Part shown: piece by piece, positions 1 through 10,221 of the stretch
Layout of the letters: each line of letters opens with the position of its first letter
Numbering within the stretch: the first letter of the stretch is position 1
From: Paucimonas lemoignei
GTDB lineage: Bacteria > Pseudomonadota > Gammaproteobacteria > Burkholderiales > Burkholderiaceae_D
DNA length: 64,000 nucleotides
Direction: 5' to 3'
Assembly (NCBI RefSeq): GCF_004342585.1
Contig: NZ_SLZQ01000013.1
Location: 30,380-94,379, forward strand
The notes under the pieces: generated by a model
Databases searched by the model: none
What the model saw: only the letters and a program-made list of their open reading frames with translations
What the model was told of the DNA's origin: nothing
Position numbers and translations under genes: made by a program

Positions 1-83
1 ACCACGTCGAGCATGACCGGGCCCAATGCCCCTGCCTGCAATGGGGAAGCGGACTGGCCGCCGGCGAAAGAATCTCTTGTCAT
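1..83 (-). CDS. nagZ: beta-N-acetylhexosaminidase, N-terminal fragment cut by window edge
   Basis: Only the first 27 codons are inside the window. The ATG at 83 overlaps the acpS stop codon in an ATGA arrangement, and the fragment reads on to a segment GPVMLDVV, which matches the conserved N-terminal strand of NagZ (glycoside hydrolase family 3, cytoplasmic muropeptide recycling). nagZ directly after acpS is a familiar order in Burkholderiales. The active-site part lies outside the window, so the call rests on this short motif and on position. Confidence 0.7.
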   Translation of the reverse strand, partial: MTRDSFAGGQSASPLQAGALGPVMLDV

Positions 84-472
84 TTTTTCTCCACTATAAC
101 GAACGCGACCGCGTAATCGGCTTCATCAGTAATTGTGACTTGCGCACTCAAACCGTTTTGTTCCATAAATTCCTGCAAGGCGCCGCTGGCGACCACGATG
201 GGTTTGCCGCTCGGCGCATTCAGCGTCTGCATCGACCGCCAGGTCATCGGCATGCGCATCCCCAGCCCGATCGCCTTGGAAAACGCCTCCTTGGCAGCAA
301 ATCGCGTGGCAAGAAAGCGTAATCCCCGCACAGGCACCTTGGCTTTGCGGCGATGGTATTTTTCCAGCTCCTGCGGCCCCAGGACCTTTTCAGCGAAGCG
401 GTCGCCATGGCGCGCGACCGCCGCCTCGACACGCGAAATCTGGATGATATCGGTACCGATGCCGTAAATCAT
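80..472 (-). CDS. acpS: holo-[acyl-carrier-protein] synthase
   Basis: AcpS transfers the 4'-phosphopantetheine arm of CoA to the serine of apo-ACP, activating it for fatty acid synthesis in the cytoplasm. The 130-residue protein has the two family signatures: GTDI near residues 6-9 with the Mg-binding Asp8, and [12 protein letters not shown] around residue 62 with the second metal ligand Glu62. Length is normal for the family (about 125-130). The ATG at 472 overlaps the pdxJ stop (ATGA), and its own stop overlaps nagZ, so translation is probably coupled along recO-pdxJ-acpS-nagZ. Its substrate acpP is encoded at 13456-13695 in the same window. Confidence 0.96.
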   Translation of the reverse strand: MIYGIGTDIIQISRVEAAVARHGDRFAEKVLGPQELEKYHRRKAKVPVRGLRFLATRFAAKEAFSKAIGLGMRMPMTWRSMQTLNAPSGKPIVVASGALQEFMEQNGLSAQVTITDEADYAVAFVIVEKK

Positions 473-1233
473 TTTACCGTGCCCAGCCGTGCCTGCAGCA
501 TGATCGCCTTCATGTCCGAGACCGCCTTGCGCCAGCCATCGAACACAGCCTGCGCGACGATGGCGTGACCGATGTTCAGCTCGGCGATATTGGGGATCGC
601 GGCGATCGCCTGCACGTTGGTGTAATGCAGTCCATGGCCGGCATTGACCTTGAGGCCGCGCGCCACGCCTGCCCGCACGCCGCTCCGGATGCGCTCCAAC
701 TCGTCCTGGAGTTCCTGCGGAGCGACAGCCTCGGCATAACGTCCGGTATGCAATTCAATCACCGGCGCACCGGCTTCTGCCGCCGCCTGGATCTGGGCTT
801 CATCCGGATCGATGAACAGACTCACGCGGATACCCGCTTGCTGCAATTGCGCCACAGCCGCCTTCACGACTGCAAAATTACCCGCCACGTCCAGCCCGCC
901 TTCAGTCGTGACTTCGGCACGCCGCTCCGGCACCAGGCACACATCCTGCGGCTTGATCTCGCAGGCGAAATCCAGCATTTCCGTTGTTACCGCCGACTCC
1001 AGGTTCATGCGCGTCTTCAGGAGCGGGCGCATCGCGCGCACGTCGGCATCCTTGATATGGCGCCGGTCTTCGCGCAGATGCAGGGTGATCGCGTCAGCCC
1101 CAGACTCCTCCGCCAGCAGCGCCGCCTGGATCGGGTCGGGATAAGTCGTGCCGCGCGCATTGCGCAAGGTAGCGACATGGTCGATGTTGACGCCCAGTTC
1201 GATAGTCGGGCCGGCGGGATGAAGATAGCTCAT
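469..1233 (-). CDS. pdxJ: pyridoxine 5'-phosphate synthase
   Basis: PdxJ condenses 3-amino-2-oxopropyl phosphate with 1-deoxy-D-xylulose 5-phosphate to form pyridoxine 5'-phosphate, the last ring-forming step of vitamin B6 synthesis in the DXP-dependent pathway. The 254-residue TIM-barrel protein shows the N-terminal [16 protein letters not shown] block (residues 13-28), the HLREDRRHI block (52-60) and the C-terminal AGHGLHYTN and ELNIGHAIV phosphate-binding segments. Length matches the family (about 245-260). It follows recO with a 39-nt gap and overlaps acpS by 4 nt. Confidence 0.97.
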   Translation of the reverse strand: MSYLHPAGPTIELGVNIDHVATLRNARGTTYPDPIQAALLAEESGADAITLHLREDRRHIKDADVRAMRPLLKTRMNLESAVTTEMLDFACEIKPQDVCLVPERRAEVTTEGGLDVAGNFAVVKAAVAQLQQAGIRVSLFIDPDEAQIQAAAEAGAPVIELHTGRYAEAVAPQELQDELERIRSGVRAGVARGLKVNAGHGLHYTNVQAIAAIPNIAELNIGHAIVAQAVFDGWRKAVSDMKAIMLQARLGTVK

Positions 1234-1272
1234 GAGATTGGTCGATTGTCGTTGCGGGTAATGGCCCGTATC

Positions 1273-2031
1273 TTACAACTGCATCAGGTCGATGAGGATC
1301 TGGCGCGTATTCAACTGGGTGCCGCCGAGGTGATGCGACAACAGGTGCCGCATGAGGAACTTGCTCTGCGTTTGCGTGACCGCATCGGAATAATCTTCCT
1401 TCTCCATGTCGATCAGCGTTTTGCCGGCAACCTGAGGCCAGGCATCGGCCGGCACGGCGGGACGGGGCCCACGCTCGGGATCGACCACATAAGTCTTTTG
1501 CGGCACAACTGTTTCGCCGGTGCTGGTGCAGCGCGTGAAATCGCCTGAAAAGCCGGTTTCCTTCAAGAGCGCACGCTCGAATTTGCGCAACACTATGGGC
1601 GCCGGTTCACCATGCCCCAATTCGTTCAGCGTCGAGACATAATGCTGAAACAACGCAGGATGCGAATCGTCGCGGGCGAGGAACTTGATCAGCAATTCGT
1701 TGAGATAGAAGCCGCACAACAACGCATCTTTTTCCAGCGGCAGCAAGCCCCCCACCCATTCGGCGCCGGTCAGGGTGCGCAATTCGCCCTTGCCGCTCCA
1801 CGACAGCGACAACGGCTGGAAAGTCTGCAGCACGCCGCGCAATTGCGAATGCGGACGCTTGGCGCCCTTTGCCACCAACGCGATGCGGCCATGATCGCGC
1901 GTCAGCACGTCGATGATAAGACTGGTTTCCTTGTAGGGATAGCTGTGCAGGACGAAGCCGGGCTGCTGATTCACCCGGTGTTCCTTTTCAGCCGGCGCGC
2001 GCAGGCGCCGTTCGGCGGCGATCAGATCCAT
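1273..2031 (-). CDS. recO: DNA repair protein RecO
   Basis: RecO is the recombination mediator of the RecFOR pathway and anneals SSB-coated DNA. The 252-residue protein has the N-terminal OB-fold signature ([20 protein letters not shown], then [10 protein letters not shown] with the run of basic residues) and a helical C-terminal half with YLNELLIKF. Its place directly after era (20-nt gap) is the classic rnc-era-recO-pdxJ-acpS order. The first 20 or so residues before the conserved segment are not conserved in the family as I know it, so the exact start is slightly uncertain. Confidence 0.95.
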   Translation of the reverse strand: MDLIAAERRLRAPAEKEHRVNQQPGFVLHSYPYKETSLIIDVLTRDHGRIALVAKGAKRPHSQLRGVLQTFQPLSLSWSGKGELRTLTGAEWVGGLLPLEKDALLCGFYLNELLIKFLARDDSHPALFQHYVSTLNELGHGEPAPIVLRKFERALLKETGFSGDFTRCTSTGETVVPQKTYVVDPERGPRPAVPADAWPQVAGKTLIDMEKEDYSDAVTQTQSKFLMRHLLSHHLGGTQLNTRQILIDLMQL

Positions 2032-2051
2032 CGCAGGGATGTCAGGCTTCC

Positions 2052-2954
2052 TTATTCGTAACCGTAGGCACGCAAGCGGGCTTCGTTATCCGCCCAGCCG
2101 GATTTCACCTTGACCCAGACTTCCAGATACACCGGGCCACCAAACAATTTTTCCATGTCCAGGCGGGACTGCGTCGAGATTTCCTTCAGCTTGGCTCCCT
2201 TCTGTCCGATCACCATGGCCTTGTGGCTATCGCGCTCGACCAGGACGGCGGCGAAGATGCGCCGCAAATTGCCTTCCTGTTCAAATTTCTCGATCACGAC
2301 CGTGCTGGTGTAAGGCAGTTCGTCGCCAGCCAGGCGGAAAATCTTTTCACGAACGATTTCCGCCGCCAGGAATTTTTCACTGCGGTCAGTGATATCGTCC
2401 TCGGCGAAGATCGGCGGATTCTCCGGCAAGATTTTGCGGATCTCTTCCTGCAAACCGTCCAGCTGAAAATTCTGTTTGGCCGATACCGGCACTACGGCGG
2501 CAAAATCGCGTTGCCCTGCGACTTTTTGCGCGAACGGCATGAGCACGGCCTTATCCTTCATGCGATCGGCCTTGTTGATCACCAGAATGCATGCCACGTT
2601 CTTCGGGATCAGATTCAGCACTTGCTCATCGGCCTGGCCAAAGGTCCCGGCTTCCACGACGAACAGCACGACATCGGCCGCAGTCAGGGTATTGGTGACC
2701 GTCTTGTTCAGCGTCTTGTTCAGGGCATTCGAATGGCGGGTTTGAAAACCCGGTGTATCGACGTACACGAATTGCGCATCGTCGATGGTCTGGATACCCG
2801 TGATGCGGTGCCGCGTGGTTTGCGCCTTGCGCGAAGTGATGCTGACCTTGGCGCCGATCAGTTTGTTCATCAGGGTCGACTTACCGACATTCGGGCGGCC
2901 AACGATGGCGATATATCCGCAGCGAAATCCAGCGGGTGCAGCAGTAGAGGTCAT
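2052..2954 (-). CDS. era: GTPase Era
   Basis: Era is an essential GTPase that binds the 3' end of 16S rRNA and assists 30S subunit assembly. The 300-residue protein carries G1 GRPNVGKS (19-26), G3 DTPG (66-69) and G4 NKAD (127-130), and ends in the KH-type RNA-binding domain with the [12 protein letters not shown] loop near residue 250. Length is standard. The ATG at 2954 overlaps the rnc stop in an ATGA junction, so rnc and era are translationally coupled as in most proteobacteria. Confidence 0.98.
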   Translation of the reverse strand: MTSTAAPAGFRCGYIAIVGRPNVGKSTLMNKLIGAKVSITSRKAQTTRHRITGIQTIDDAQFVYVDTPGFQTRHSNALNKTLNKTVTNTLTAADVVLFVVEAGTFGQADEQVLNLIPKNVACILVINKADRMKDKAVLMPFAQKVAGQRDFAAVVPVSAKQNFQLDGLQEEIRKILPENPPIFAEDDITDRSEKFLAAEIVREKIFRLAGDELPYTSTVVIEKFEQEGNLRRIFAAVLVERDSHKAMVIGQKGAKLKEISTQSRLDMEKLFGGPVYLEVWVKVKSGWADNEARLRAYGYE

Positions 2955-3973
2955 GCAGTTTTAGGTTGGGTGGTGCCGGCAGGCTTGGGCGGTTCGATAC
3001 CGGTTTCAGGCATGGTGTCGGAAGCCGGCTGGCTTGTCTCCGGCACCATGCCAGTATCAGGTTGGACTGTAACTTTGTCAGCAGGTTTCTGCGCGGATTT
3101 CGGCTCTTTCGCGGCTGCTTTTGCCGGCTTAGGTTCCGGCTTGCTTTCCGGTTTGGACTCAGGCTGCTTATTTTCCGGATTATTTTCCGGCGCAATGGAA
3201 GTATCCGCATTCGGCGCATCCGGCTGAATCGTGGCGATTCCCGCCAGCTTCAGCTGTGCTGCGCGCGGCCGCGTCTTGCGCGCGGCGGACGGCGTTTTCG
3301 CTAATGCAGCCTGTACGGCTTCCAGCGCCAGCTTGGCCGCGGCTTGCTCGCCAGCACGCCGGCTGCCTCCACTGCCAAATACTTGGATATCCAGCTTCGG
3401 CACCAGGCATTCGATTTCGAATTCCTGGTTATGGGCCGCGCCATGGGTTGCGACTACATTGTATTGCGGCAAGGCGATTTTTTTACCCTGCAGAAATTCC
3501 TGCAGCAGGGTTTTGGCATCCTTGCCAAGGGTTTTGGGATCGACCGTATCCAGGATGGGAATGTAAAGCGAACGGATGACCTTGCGGGCGGTTTCAAATC
3601 CGCCATCCAGAAAGATCGCGCCGAACAAGGCTTCGAGGGTATCGGCAAGGATAGATGGACGCCGGAATCCACCCGATTTCAACTCTCCCTCGCCCAACCT
3701 CAGGAACTGGGAGAGCTCTAGGCGCTGCGCGATTTCGTACAGCGATTGCTGCTTGACGAGATTGGCGCGCAGCCGCGACAAATCGCCCTCGTCGATCTTG
3801 CTATAGCGTTCGAACAGCAAGGAAGCAACGACGCAATTGAGGACCGAATCGCCGAGGAATTCCAGGCGCTCGTTATGCAAACTGCTGTGGCTACGATGGG
3901 TCAAGGCTTGCTGCAGCAAAGCAGCGTCCTTGAACGTATGCCCCAGCCGATTTTGCAATAACGTCAAATCCAT
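2951..3973 (-). CDS. rnc: ribonuclease III with long low-complexity C-terminal tail
   Basis: RNase III cleaves double-stranded RNA in rRNA processing and mRNA turnover. Residues 1-150 form the endonuclease domain with the signature [12 protein letters not shown] (34-45) and the acidic metal-binding residues; residues about 155-224 form the double-stranded RNA-binding domain ending [12 protein letters not shown]. coli RNase III stops near residue 226, but this protein runs to 340. The extra 115 residues are rich in Pro, Lys, Glu and Ala, with short repeats of the type [10 protein letters not shown], and look disordered. The reading frame continues to the era overlap, so the tail is not an annotation artefact. 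Confidence 0.96.
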   Translation of the reverse strand: MDLTLLQNRLGHTFKDAALLQQALTHRSHSSLHNERLEFLGDSVLNCVVASLLFERYSKIDEGDLSRLRANLVKQQSLYEIAQRLELSQFLRLGEGELKSGGFRRPSILADTLEALFGAIFLDGGFETARKVIRSLYIPILDTVDPKTLGKDAKTLLQEFLQGKKIALPQYNVVATHGAAHNQEFEIECLVPKLDIQVFGSGGSRRAGEQAAAKLALEAVQAALAKTPSAARKTRPRAAQLKLAGIATIQPDAPNADTSIAPENNPENKQPESKPESKPEPKPAKAAAKEPKSAQKPADKVTVQPDTGMVPETSQPASDTMPETGIEPPKPAGTTQPKTA

Positions 3974-3999
3974 ATCTCTCTATTTCGCTCTCTTGAGGC

Positions 4000-4398
4000 T
4001 TAGGCGCCGCCATCCTTTGCAGGTTTCTTACCCTTTTGCTTTTCTGTCGTACCCTCGTATTCAATCAAGAGGCTGGCGGGACCAACTAAGGGGATTTTCT
4101 TATCGTAAGCGAAACTGACCTCCAGCCCATTACCATTATTGTAGACTTCCAGGTCTTTGCCGGTAATCGAAGTGATATAAGCCACATCAGCCTGCTTGTC
4201 GAAACTATTGCGAATTTCCGCTGGGGTCGAGCCATCGGTCTTTGCCTTGGCGATGGCTTTATTGATGGCCATGTATTCGGTCACGGTTGGAACGACTTTC
4301 ATTCCGAGTACGGCCAACGCTCCCAGAATTGCCAGTACAACGATCAGTCCGACCAGTGAAATGCCTTGTTGCTTGCATGTGAATAGTTGTTTTTGCAT
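4000..4398 (-). CDS. DUF4845 family single-pass membrane protein
   Basis: The 132-residue protein has one hydrophobic segment at about residues 13-35 (GISLVGLIVVLAILGALAVLG), resembling a type IV pilin-like N-terminus, followed by a small soluble domain and a lysine-rich tail. Proteins of this type (DUF4845) sit between lepB and rnc in many beta- and gammaproteobacteria; their function is not established. Position in the lepA-lepB-rnc-era operon suggests co-expression with the secretion and RNA-processing genes. No catalytic motif is visible. Confidence 0.85.
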   Translation of the reverse strand: MQKQLFTCKQQGISLVGLIVVLAILGALAVLGMKVVPTVTEYMAINKAIAKAKTDGSTPAEIRNSFDKQADVAYITSITGKDLEVYNNGNGLEVSFAYDKKIPLVGPASLLIEYEGTTEKQKGKKPAKDGGA

Positions 4399-4418
4399 GC
4401 TCCCCTCCCCCTGTTTAG

Positions 4419-5330
4419 TTACTGGAAACTGCCAATCCGTTTCAGGTTACTGAAATTCATCCAGATAAAAAATGCCTTGCCGACAATATTCTGGTCCGGG
4501 ACAAAGCCCCAGTAACGGCTGTCGAGACTATTGTCGCGGTTATCGCCCATCATAAAGTAGTTCCCAGGCGGCACGGTACAAGAGAAATCGCCACCGTTGA
4601 AACTGCAGTTTTCATGACCAGGGAAACTTCTTTCGTTCGTGGCATATGCTGGCGCGCCTTCATCATTGAGAATGCGATGCGCTACGCCATTCAGGTTTTC
4701 CTTATACTGCTTCGAGTATGTCAGCCGATCCTCGTCCAGGTAATCCGGTAGCTCTTCATAAGAAAGCGCTTGATCATTGATCGTTAAACGCTTGTTTTTA
4801 TACACTATTTTATCACCAGGCACACCAACTACGCGCTTAATGTAGTCAAGCGAAGGATCTTCCGGATACTTGAAAACCATGACATCGCCGCGCTTCGGGT
4901 CATTAACTTCAATGATCTTCTTGTTAATTACAGGCAAACGGACACCATAGGTGTATTTGTTCACCAAAATCAGATCGCCGACCAAGAGGGTCGGAACCAT
5001 CGAACTGGATGGAATCTTGAACGGCTCATACAAGAAAGAGCGCAGAAAAAACACCAGGGCGATAACCGGGAAAAAGCTGCCGGAATACTCGATCCATGTC
5101 GGCTGGCGCAAAATCCCGGCCTCCAGGGCTGCCCTGCTATTGGAATCCGGCTTGATTCCTTCCGCCGCCAGCTTCGCATTGCGAGCGTCATATTCCGCAA
5201 GTGCGGCATCGGCATGCGCCCGGCGTTTTTTTGCCAGATAAAACACATCCAGAAACCAGATAACGCCGGTTACGATCGTCAAAACAAACAGAATCAGGGC
5301 AAAATTGCCAAGAATTGACTGCACGCTCAT
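4419..5330 (-). CDS. lepB: signal peptidase I
   Basis: LepB cleaves signal peptides of secreted preproteins at the periplasmic face of the inner membrane. The 303-residue protein has two N-terminal hydrophobic segments (about 8-30 and 83-100). The catalytic Ser110 is in [11 protein letters not shown] and the general base Lys165 is in [12 protein letters not shown]. The box [14 protein letters not shown] lies near the C-terminus. The ATG at 5330 overlaps the lepA stop by 4 nt, keeping the classic lepA-lepB pair. Length and architecture are those of Gram-negative LepB. Confidence 0.97.
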   Translation of the reverse strand: MSVQSILGNFALILFVLTIVTGVIWFLDVFYLAKKRRAHADAALAEYDARNAKLAAEGIKPDSNSRAALEAGILRQPTWIEYSGSFFPVIALVFFLRSFLYEPFKIPSSSMVPTLLVGDLILVNKYTYGVRLPVINKKIIEVNDPKRGDVMVFKYPEDPSLDYIKRVVGVPGDKIVYKNKRLTINDQALSYEELPDYLDEDRLTYSKQYKENLNGVAHRILNDEGAPAYATNERSFPGHENCSFNGGDFSCTVPPGNYFMMGDNRDNSLDSRYWGFVPDQNIVGKAFFIWMNFSNLKRIGSFQ

Positions 5331-7120
5331 TTTTCATCCACTTGTAAAATTGCCAAGAAGGCCTCTTGAGGAATTTCCACAGAGCCAACTTGTTTCATGC
5401 GCTTTTTACCTGCCTTTTGCTTTTCCAGCAACTTACGCTTACGGCTAATGTCACCGCCATAGCATTTTGCCAAAACGTTTTTACGCAGGGCTTTGACGTT
5501 CTCGCGCGAAATAATGTTGGAGCCGATTGCGGCCTGAATCGCCACATCGAACATCTGACGCGGGATGATTTCACGCATCTTGGCTGCCACCGCACGGCCG
5601 CGGTACTGGCTGTTTGCGCGGTGCACGATGATCGCCAGCGCATCGACCTTCTCGCCATTGATCAGCATGTCGACCTTGACGACGTCGGAGGCACGGTATT
5701 CCTTGAACTCGTAATCCATCGAGGCATAGCCGCGCGAAGTGGATTTCAGCTTGTCGAAGAAATCCAGCACGATCTCGGCCATCGGCATTTCATAGGTCAG
5801 CTTGACCTGCTTGCCGTGGTAGCTCATGTCCATCTGGACGCCGCGCTTTTGCGTACACAATGTGATGACGGAGCCGACATATTCCTGCGGCATGTACAGG
5901 TTGACCGTGACGATCGGCTCGCGGATTTCCTCGATCTTGGAGGGGTCCGGCATCTTGGACGGGTTATCCACCTGCAGCACGGTACCGTCGCGCATTACCA
6001 CCTCGTACACCACGGTCGGCGCGGTGGTAATCAGGTCCATGTCGAATTCGCGCTCGAGGCGTTCCTGCACGATTTCCATGTGCAAGAGGCCCAAGAAGCC
6101 GCAGCGGAAGCCGAAACCCAGCGCCTGCGAAACTTCCGGCTCGAACATCAGGGCGGCGTCATTGAGCTTCAATTTTTCCAGAGAGTCGCGCAAGGCATCG
6201 TACTGGTTCGCCTCGACCGGGAAGAGACCCGCAAACACCTGCGGCTGCACTTCCTTGAAACCGGGCAGCGGCTCGGCGGCGGGTTTGGCGGCCAGCGTGA
6301 CGGTATCGCCGACCTTGGCAGCCTTCAGTTCCTTGATGCCGGCGATGATGAAACCCACTTGCCCGGCCGACAAAGTCTCGCGCGCCACTGACTTGGGCGT
6401 GAAGACACCGACGCTTTCCACCAGGTGCTGCGCACCAGTGGCCATCAGCAGGATCTTGTCTTTCGGGCGCAGCGTGCCGTTGATGATACGGACCAGCATC
6501 ACCACGCCAACGTAATTATCGAACCAGGAATCGACGATCAGCGCCTGCAATGGCGCGTCCGGGTCGCCCTTGGGCGGCGGCACCTTCGCAATCAGCGATT
6601 CCAGCACGTCTTGCACGCCCAGGCCAGTCTTGGCGGAACAATGCACCGCATCGCCGGCCTCGATGCCGATGACTTCTTCGATTTCCGAAATCGCGCTTTC
6701 CGGATTGGCCGAGGGCAGGTCGATCTTGTTCAGCACCGGCACCACTTCCACGCCCAGCTCGATCGCGGTATAGCAGTTCGCCACGGTTTGCGCTTCCACA
6801 CCCTGCGAGGCATCCACCACCAGCAAGGCGCCTTCGCAAGCGGAAAGCGAGCGACTGACTTCATAGCTGAAGTCGACGTGGCCCGGCGTATCGATCAGGT
6901 TAAGGTTGTACACCTTGCCATCGCGTGCCTTGTAGCTCAGCGCCGCGGTCTGCGCCTTGATGGTGATGCCGCGCTCGCGCTCCAGGTCCATCGAATCGAG
7001 CACCTGGGCTTCCATTTCACGGTCGGACAAGCCGCCGCACAACTGGATGATGCGGTCGGCCAGGGTGGATTTACCGTGATCGATGTGGGCAATGATGGAG
7101 AAATTGCGGATATTGTTCAT
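5327..7120 (-). CDS. lepA: elongation factor 4 (ribosomal back-translocase)
   Basis: LepA/EF4 is a translational GTPase related to EF-G that acts on stalled or mistranslocated ribosomes. The 597-residue protein opens with the G1 motif AHIDHGKST (11-19), has G3 DTPGHVDF and G4 NKIDLP, and ends in the LepA-specific C-terminal domain with the basic [25 protein letters not shown] block. Length is exactly typical. A strong intrinsic terminator lies about 110 nt upstream, so lepA probably starts its own transcript with lepB, DUF4845, rnc and era. Confidence 0.98.
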   Translation of the reverse strand: MNNIRNFSIIAHIDHGKSTLADRIIQLCGGLSDREMEAQVLDSMDLERERGITIKAQTAALSYKARDGKVYNLNLIDTPGHVDFSYEVSRSLSACEGALLVVDASQGVEAQTVANCYTAIELGVEVVPVLNKIDLPSANPESAISEIEEVIGIEAGDAVHCSAKTGLGVQDVLESLIAKVPPPKGDPDAPLQALIVDSWFDNYVGVVMLVRIINGTLRPKDKILLMATGAQHLVESVGVFTPKSVARETLSAGQVGFIIAGIKELKAAKVGDTVTLAAKPAAEPLPGFKEVQPQVFAGLFPVEANQYDALRDSLEKLKLNDAALMFEPEVSQALGFGFRCGFLGLLHMEIVQERLEREFDMDLITTAPTVVYEVVMRDGTVLQVDNPSKMPDPSKIEEIREPIVTVNLYMPQEYVGSVITLCTQKRGVQMDMSYHGKQVKLTYEMPMAEIVLDFFDKLKSTSRGYASMDYEFKEYRASDVVKVDMLINGEKVDALAIIVHRANSQYRGRAVAAKMREIIPRQMFDVAIQAAIGSNIISRENVKALRKNVLAKCYGGDISRKRKLLEKQKAGKKRMKQVGSVEIPQEAFLAILQVDEK

Positions 7121-7228
7121 TTAACCAGTCGAGGACAAAACGGTGCAGCACTTGATTTCGCCCTGCATCCAAATCAGTCGGAAGCAGAATGCCGCGTACA
7201 GGCCCTGTCCCGCAATAGCAAAAAATAC

Positions 7229-7277
7229 GTAAAAAAGGCGCTCAATGCAGGGGAACCTCCCCGGGCGAGCGCCTTTT
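7229..7277 (-). terminator. intrinsic terminator upstream of lepA
   Basis: An 11-bp perfect inverted repeat pairs 7233-7243 with 7267-7277 (AAAAGGCGCTC/GAGCGCCTTTT). On the minus strand it is followed by a T-rich run. A smaller GGGGA/TCCCC hairpin sits in the loop (7250-7262). It would end transcripts coming from the mucD/thioredoxin-fold side and separate them from lepA. Confidence 0.85.
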
Positions 7278-7346
7278 GAGACTTCCACGTATGGAATATG
7301 GCAGCATTTTACCGGATTTCAGAGTGAAAATCCTGAAAAACTCGTA

Positions 7347-7616
7347 TCAGGCAGCTGTTGCGCTTCCGTTGGAAAGATAGTTGCGGACCATGCCTTCATC
7401 AAGGAAATAATGGCAAAGACGCGTCGCTTCGCCGTTTCGCCAGCCTATCAGCACCGGCACCAACTCATCGTACAGCGCGACGAGCGCCGGGTCCGCATCG
7501 ACATCCCGGACCTCGATTGCAAAGGAAAATTCGCCCTGCAAAGCCTGCAGTGCAATCAACATGTCGTCGCAAAGATGGCAATAGGTGCGCGAGTAAAGAA
7601 TGAATTTGACCGGCAT
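7347..7616 (-). CDS. small glutaredoxin-like thioredoxin-fold protein
   Basis: The 89-residue protein begins MPVKFILYSRTYCHLCDDM and keeps a CxxC redox motif (CHLC) after the first beta strand, with VPVLIGWRNGE matching the cis-Pro loop of the thioredoxin fold. It fits the small glutaredoxin-like family PF05768 that often follows mucD in betaproteobacteria; the actual redox partner is unknown. An in-frame GTG at 7625 is an alternative start, but ATG 7616 gives the expected N-terminus. It is flanked by two intrinsic terminators (7632-7668 and 7229-7277), so it may depend on its own promoter or on read-through from mucD. Confidence 0.85.
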   Translation of the reverse strand: MPVKFILYSRTYCHLCDDMLIALQALQGEFSFAIEVRDVDADPALVALYDELVPVLIGWRNGEATRLCHYFLDEGMVRNYLSNGSATAA

Positions 7617-7631
7617 GACCAACACGTTACA

Positions 7632-7668
7632 TAAATAAAAGGCTGCAAGCCTGACAGCCTGCAGCCTT
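7632..7668 (-). terminator. intrinsic terminator after mucD
   Basis: A 9-bp perfect inverted repeat pairs 7639-7647 (AAGGCTGCA) with 7660-7668 (TGCAGCCTT). On the minus strand it is followed by TTTTATTTAT. It lies 34 nt after the mucD stop and marks the probable end of the rpoE-rseA-mucB-mucD transcript. Confidence 0.85.
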
Positions 7669-7702
7669 GATACTGATTATCGAAGCTTACAATAACAGAA
7701 GC

Positions 7703-9181
7703 TTACTGAGCATTCGGCCGAATCGGCACGAATTGCGAGGAATCGCCTCGACGTACCAAAAGCACCGCCATTTTCTTTGGATCCAGCTTGGCAATCAGGC
7801 TGTTGAATTGAGCGGCATCCTTGATGTCGGTATTATTCAGGCGCAGAATCACGTCGCCAGCACGCAAGCCGGCACGAGCGCTGACACCTTCCGCGGCGTC
7901 AACCAGCACACCGCCATCCAGATTCAATTCCCGCTTCTGTGCCTCAGTCAGATTGGTTACCGACAGGCCCAAGGCATTCGGCGTGCGTTCCGGTTTGGTC
8001 TTGCCGTTTTCCTTCTTCGCAGTTTTTTCCGGCTCCATCTCTGCGATAGTCAATTGCAGGTCGCGGGTAGCGCCCTTGCGCCAGACGGAGATGGTTGCGC
8101 GCGAACCCGGCTTCGTATTCCCCACCAGGCGCGGCAAATCGCTGGAACGCTCGATGTTGGTGCCGTTGTACTTCAGGATGATATCGCCGGTTTCCACGCC
8201 GCCCTTCTCTGCCGGCGAACCAGGCTCGACGCGCTGCACCTGCGCGCCCTGCGCACGGCTCAACCCGAGCGATTCGGCCACATCCTTGGTGACTTCGCCG
8301 ATCTGCACGCCGATCCGCCCGCGCGTCACCTTGCCCGTCGTCTTCAGCTGCTCAGCCACGCGCATCGCTTCGTCGATCGGCACGGCGAAGGAGATCCCCA
8401 TGTAACCGCCGGAACGGCTATAGATTTGCGAGTTGATACCGACCACTTCACCGCGCATATTGATCAGCGGGCCGCCGGAATTGCCAGGGTTGACCGCGAC
8501 GTCAGTCTGGATCAATTGCAGGTAATCTCCGGTATCGCGTGCCTTCGAAGAGACAATCCCGGCGGTCACGGTGTTATCCAGTCCGAACGGGGAGCCGATG
8601 GCGACCACCCATTCACCGGCGCGCAGCTTGGCCGAATCGCCGATCGGCAGGCGCGGCAGATTGCCGCCTTCGATTTTTACGACAGCCACATCGGTACGCT
8701 TGTCGCTGCCAATCACCTTTGCCTTGAATTCGCGCTTGTCGGATAGCGTGACGTAGACGTCGTCAGCTCCCTCGATCACATGCGCATTGGTCATGATGAA
8801 ACCATCGGCGGAAACTATGAAGCCGGAACCGACGCCACGGGGCACTTCCTCTTCCTGCTGCGGCTGGGATTTACCGTTGCCGCGCGGCGTGCGCTCAGGC
8901 TGGCGCGGCATCGGCACACCGAAAAAGCGCCGGAAAAATTCCTGCATTTCCTCGTCTTCGGACATCGCGCCATTTGGATTGGAACGCATCTTGGCCGTCG
9001 TGCGGATATTGACCACTGCCGGCCCGGCCTTCTCGACCATATCGGTGAAGTCCGGCAAACCAGCAACGGAAGGAGCAGCGATTGCCGGAGAGACGATACC
9101 CATGCCACCGGCGAAAAGTGCGCTGGCGACACCAAGAACTAATGTAGAGAGAAATTTACGAGCAGGAATTCCAGTATTCAT
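7703..9181 (-). CDS. mucD: periplasmic serine endoprotease, DegP/MucD type
   Basis: MucD degrades misfolded envelope proteins and tempers sigma-E signalling. The 492-residue protein has a Sec signal peptide (about 1-36, ending AIAAPS), a trypsin-like domain with catalytic His134 (TNAHVIEG), Asp164 (KRTDVAVVK) and Ser235 (NPGNSGGPL), then two PDZ domains (about 290-370 and 400-480). The segment between the PDZ domains is a Lys/Glu-rich linker. It is the last gene of the rpoE-rseA-mucB-mucD set, 9 nt after mucB, and is followed by a terminator. Confidence 0.96.
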   Translation of the reverse strand: MNTGIPARKFLSTLVLGVASALFAGGMGIVSPAIAAPSVAGLPDFTDMVEKAGPAVVNIRTTAKMRSNPNGAMSEDEEMQEFFRRFFGVPMPRQPERTPRGNGKSQPQQEEEVPRGVGSGFIVSADGFIMTNAHVIEGADDVYVTLSDKREFKAKVIGSDKRTDVAVVKIEGGNLPRLPIGDSAKLRAGEWVVAIGSPFGLDNTVTAGIVSSKARDTGDYLQLIQTDVAVNPGNSGGPLINMRGEVVGINSQIYSRSGGYMGISFAVPIDEAMRVAEQLKTTGKVTRGRIGVQIGEVTKDVAESLGLSRAQGAQVQRVEPGSPAEKGGVETGDIILKYNGTNIERSSDLPRLVGNTKPGSRATISVWRKGATRDLQLTIAEMEPEKTAKKENGKTKPERTPNALGLSVTNLTEAQKRELNLDGGVLVDAAEGVSARAGLRAGDVILRLNNTDIKDAAQFNSLIAKLDPKKMAVLLVRRGDSSQFVPIRPNAQ

Positions 9182-9190
9182 AGAGTCCTT

Positions 9191-10216
9191 TTATCTTCTA
9201 GTAGTCTTGAATTCAATTGAATTGGCGACCTGCCGGATTGCCACAGCAGGCACCTCACCCACTATGGTAAGCCAAAATTCCCCCTGACGCTTGCCTGCAA
9301 TATTCATTGCCCCCTGTTGCATGAATCCCTCGGTGCGACTGGCGCTGCCAGGCTCAATGAAAATCGAGATGGCAGCCAATCCGTCCGAGTACACCATTTG
9401 CGCCATTTCGCGCGATTGCGGTGTCTGATTTCCGGCACGGGCGTTGGCGGCCCCGTTCGTCACCAGGCGCTTGACCTCGCGAATCTTGCGGAACCCCGGC
9501 GGCATGGCCTTGACGCTCCAGCCTGAAAGATTGGCCGACTCCATTGCTGCCCGCTCGATATGCCAGCCTTGAGTATTGGCGATGCTGCTGCGCGTACGGC
9601 TCGGGTCGATCTTGCCGATTTCGATCTGCGTGAAGGAAATCTGCTCGACCACGTCACCCTTCTCGTTCAAGGTTTGAGCGCGCAACAGCAAACCCGTTTT
9701 CTTGTCAGCCCAGAGCTTGTAACCGTAACGGAGATTGTCGAGCGGTTCGAGCAGAATGGTCTGCGCTGCATATCCCGCCACGCGGCCGGAACCACCCATC
9801 TTTAAACGATAGTAATCCCCGAGCTTTGCCGGGTTCGCATTCGGCAAGGCAGGAAACACTTCCTGGGTGACGCGCTTTTCCACCAGCAGAGTTTTGCTGT
9901 CCGGGACATAGCAGATGATTTCGTCGTTGGTGCGAATATATTCGCGCGGCTTGCCATCGAGGACTTCGAGCTTTTCATACTCATTTTTCCCGCTCTTCAC
10001 GTGGGTGATGCGGGAAGTCCTGAATTGTTCGCCCTGCTGATAAACGAAAGTCCCGGAGTAACTGAATTTGACAGCGGCAGCCTGGATCTTTTTCAGCCAG
10101 GACTGCGCCTCACGCTTGTCCGTCGTAAGGCCAGCACCTTGCGCCTGCACTGAAACTGCGATGAAGGATAGGAGAAGAAATGTAAAAAATTTCGATAAAC
10201 CCGGGGTTTGCCGCAT
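9191..10216 (-). CDS. mucB: periplasmic sigma-E regulator RseB/MucB
   Basis: RseB/MucB binds the periplasmic part of the anti-sigma factor and protects it from proteolysis until lipoprotein or LPS stress signals arrive. The 341-residue protein has a signal peptide (about 1-25, ending VQAQG), an N-terminal LolA-like lipid-binding domain (FSYSGTFVYQQGEQFRTSRI) and a smaller C-terminal domain with GWSVKAMPPGFRKI. It lies 5 nt after rseA and 9 nt before mucD, so it is expressed with them. Confidence 0.94.
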   Translation of the reverse strand: MRQTPGLSKFFTFLLLSFIAVSVQAQGAGLTTDKREAQSWLKKIQAAAVKFSYSGTFVYQQGEQFRTSRITHVKSGKNEYEKLEVLDGKPREYIRTNDEIICYVPDSKTLLVEKRVTQEVFPALPNANPAKLGDYYRLKMGGSGRVAGYAAQTILLEPLDNLRYGYKLWADKKTGLLLRAQTLNEKGDVVEQISFTQIEIGKIDPSRTRSSIANTQGWHIERAAMESANLSGWSVKAMPPGFRKIREVKRLVTNGAANARAGNQTPQSREMAQMVYSDGLAAISIFIEPGSASRTEGFMQQGAMNIAGKRQGEFWLTIVGEVPAVAIRQVANSIEFKTTRR

Positions 10217-10221
10217 ACAGA

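Noticed and set aside
5366..6391. 341-codon frame antisense to lepA
   Set aside because: lepA is certain by motifs and length; the antisense frame is His/Asp/Val-rich without motifs.
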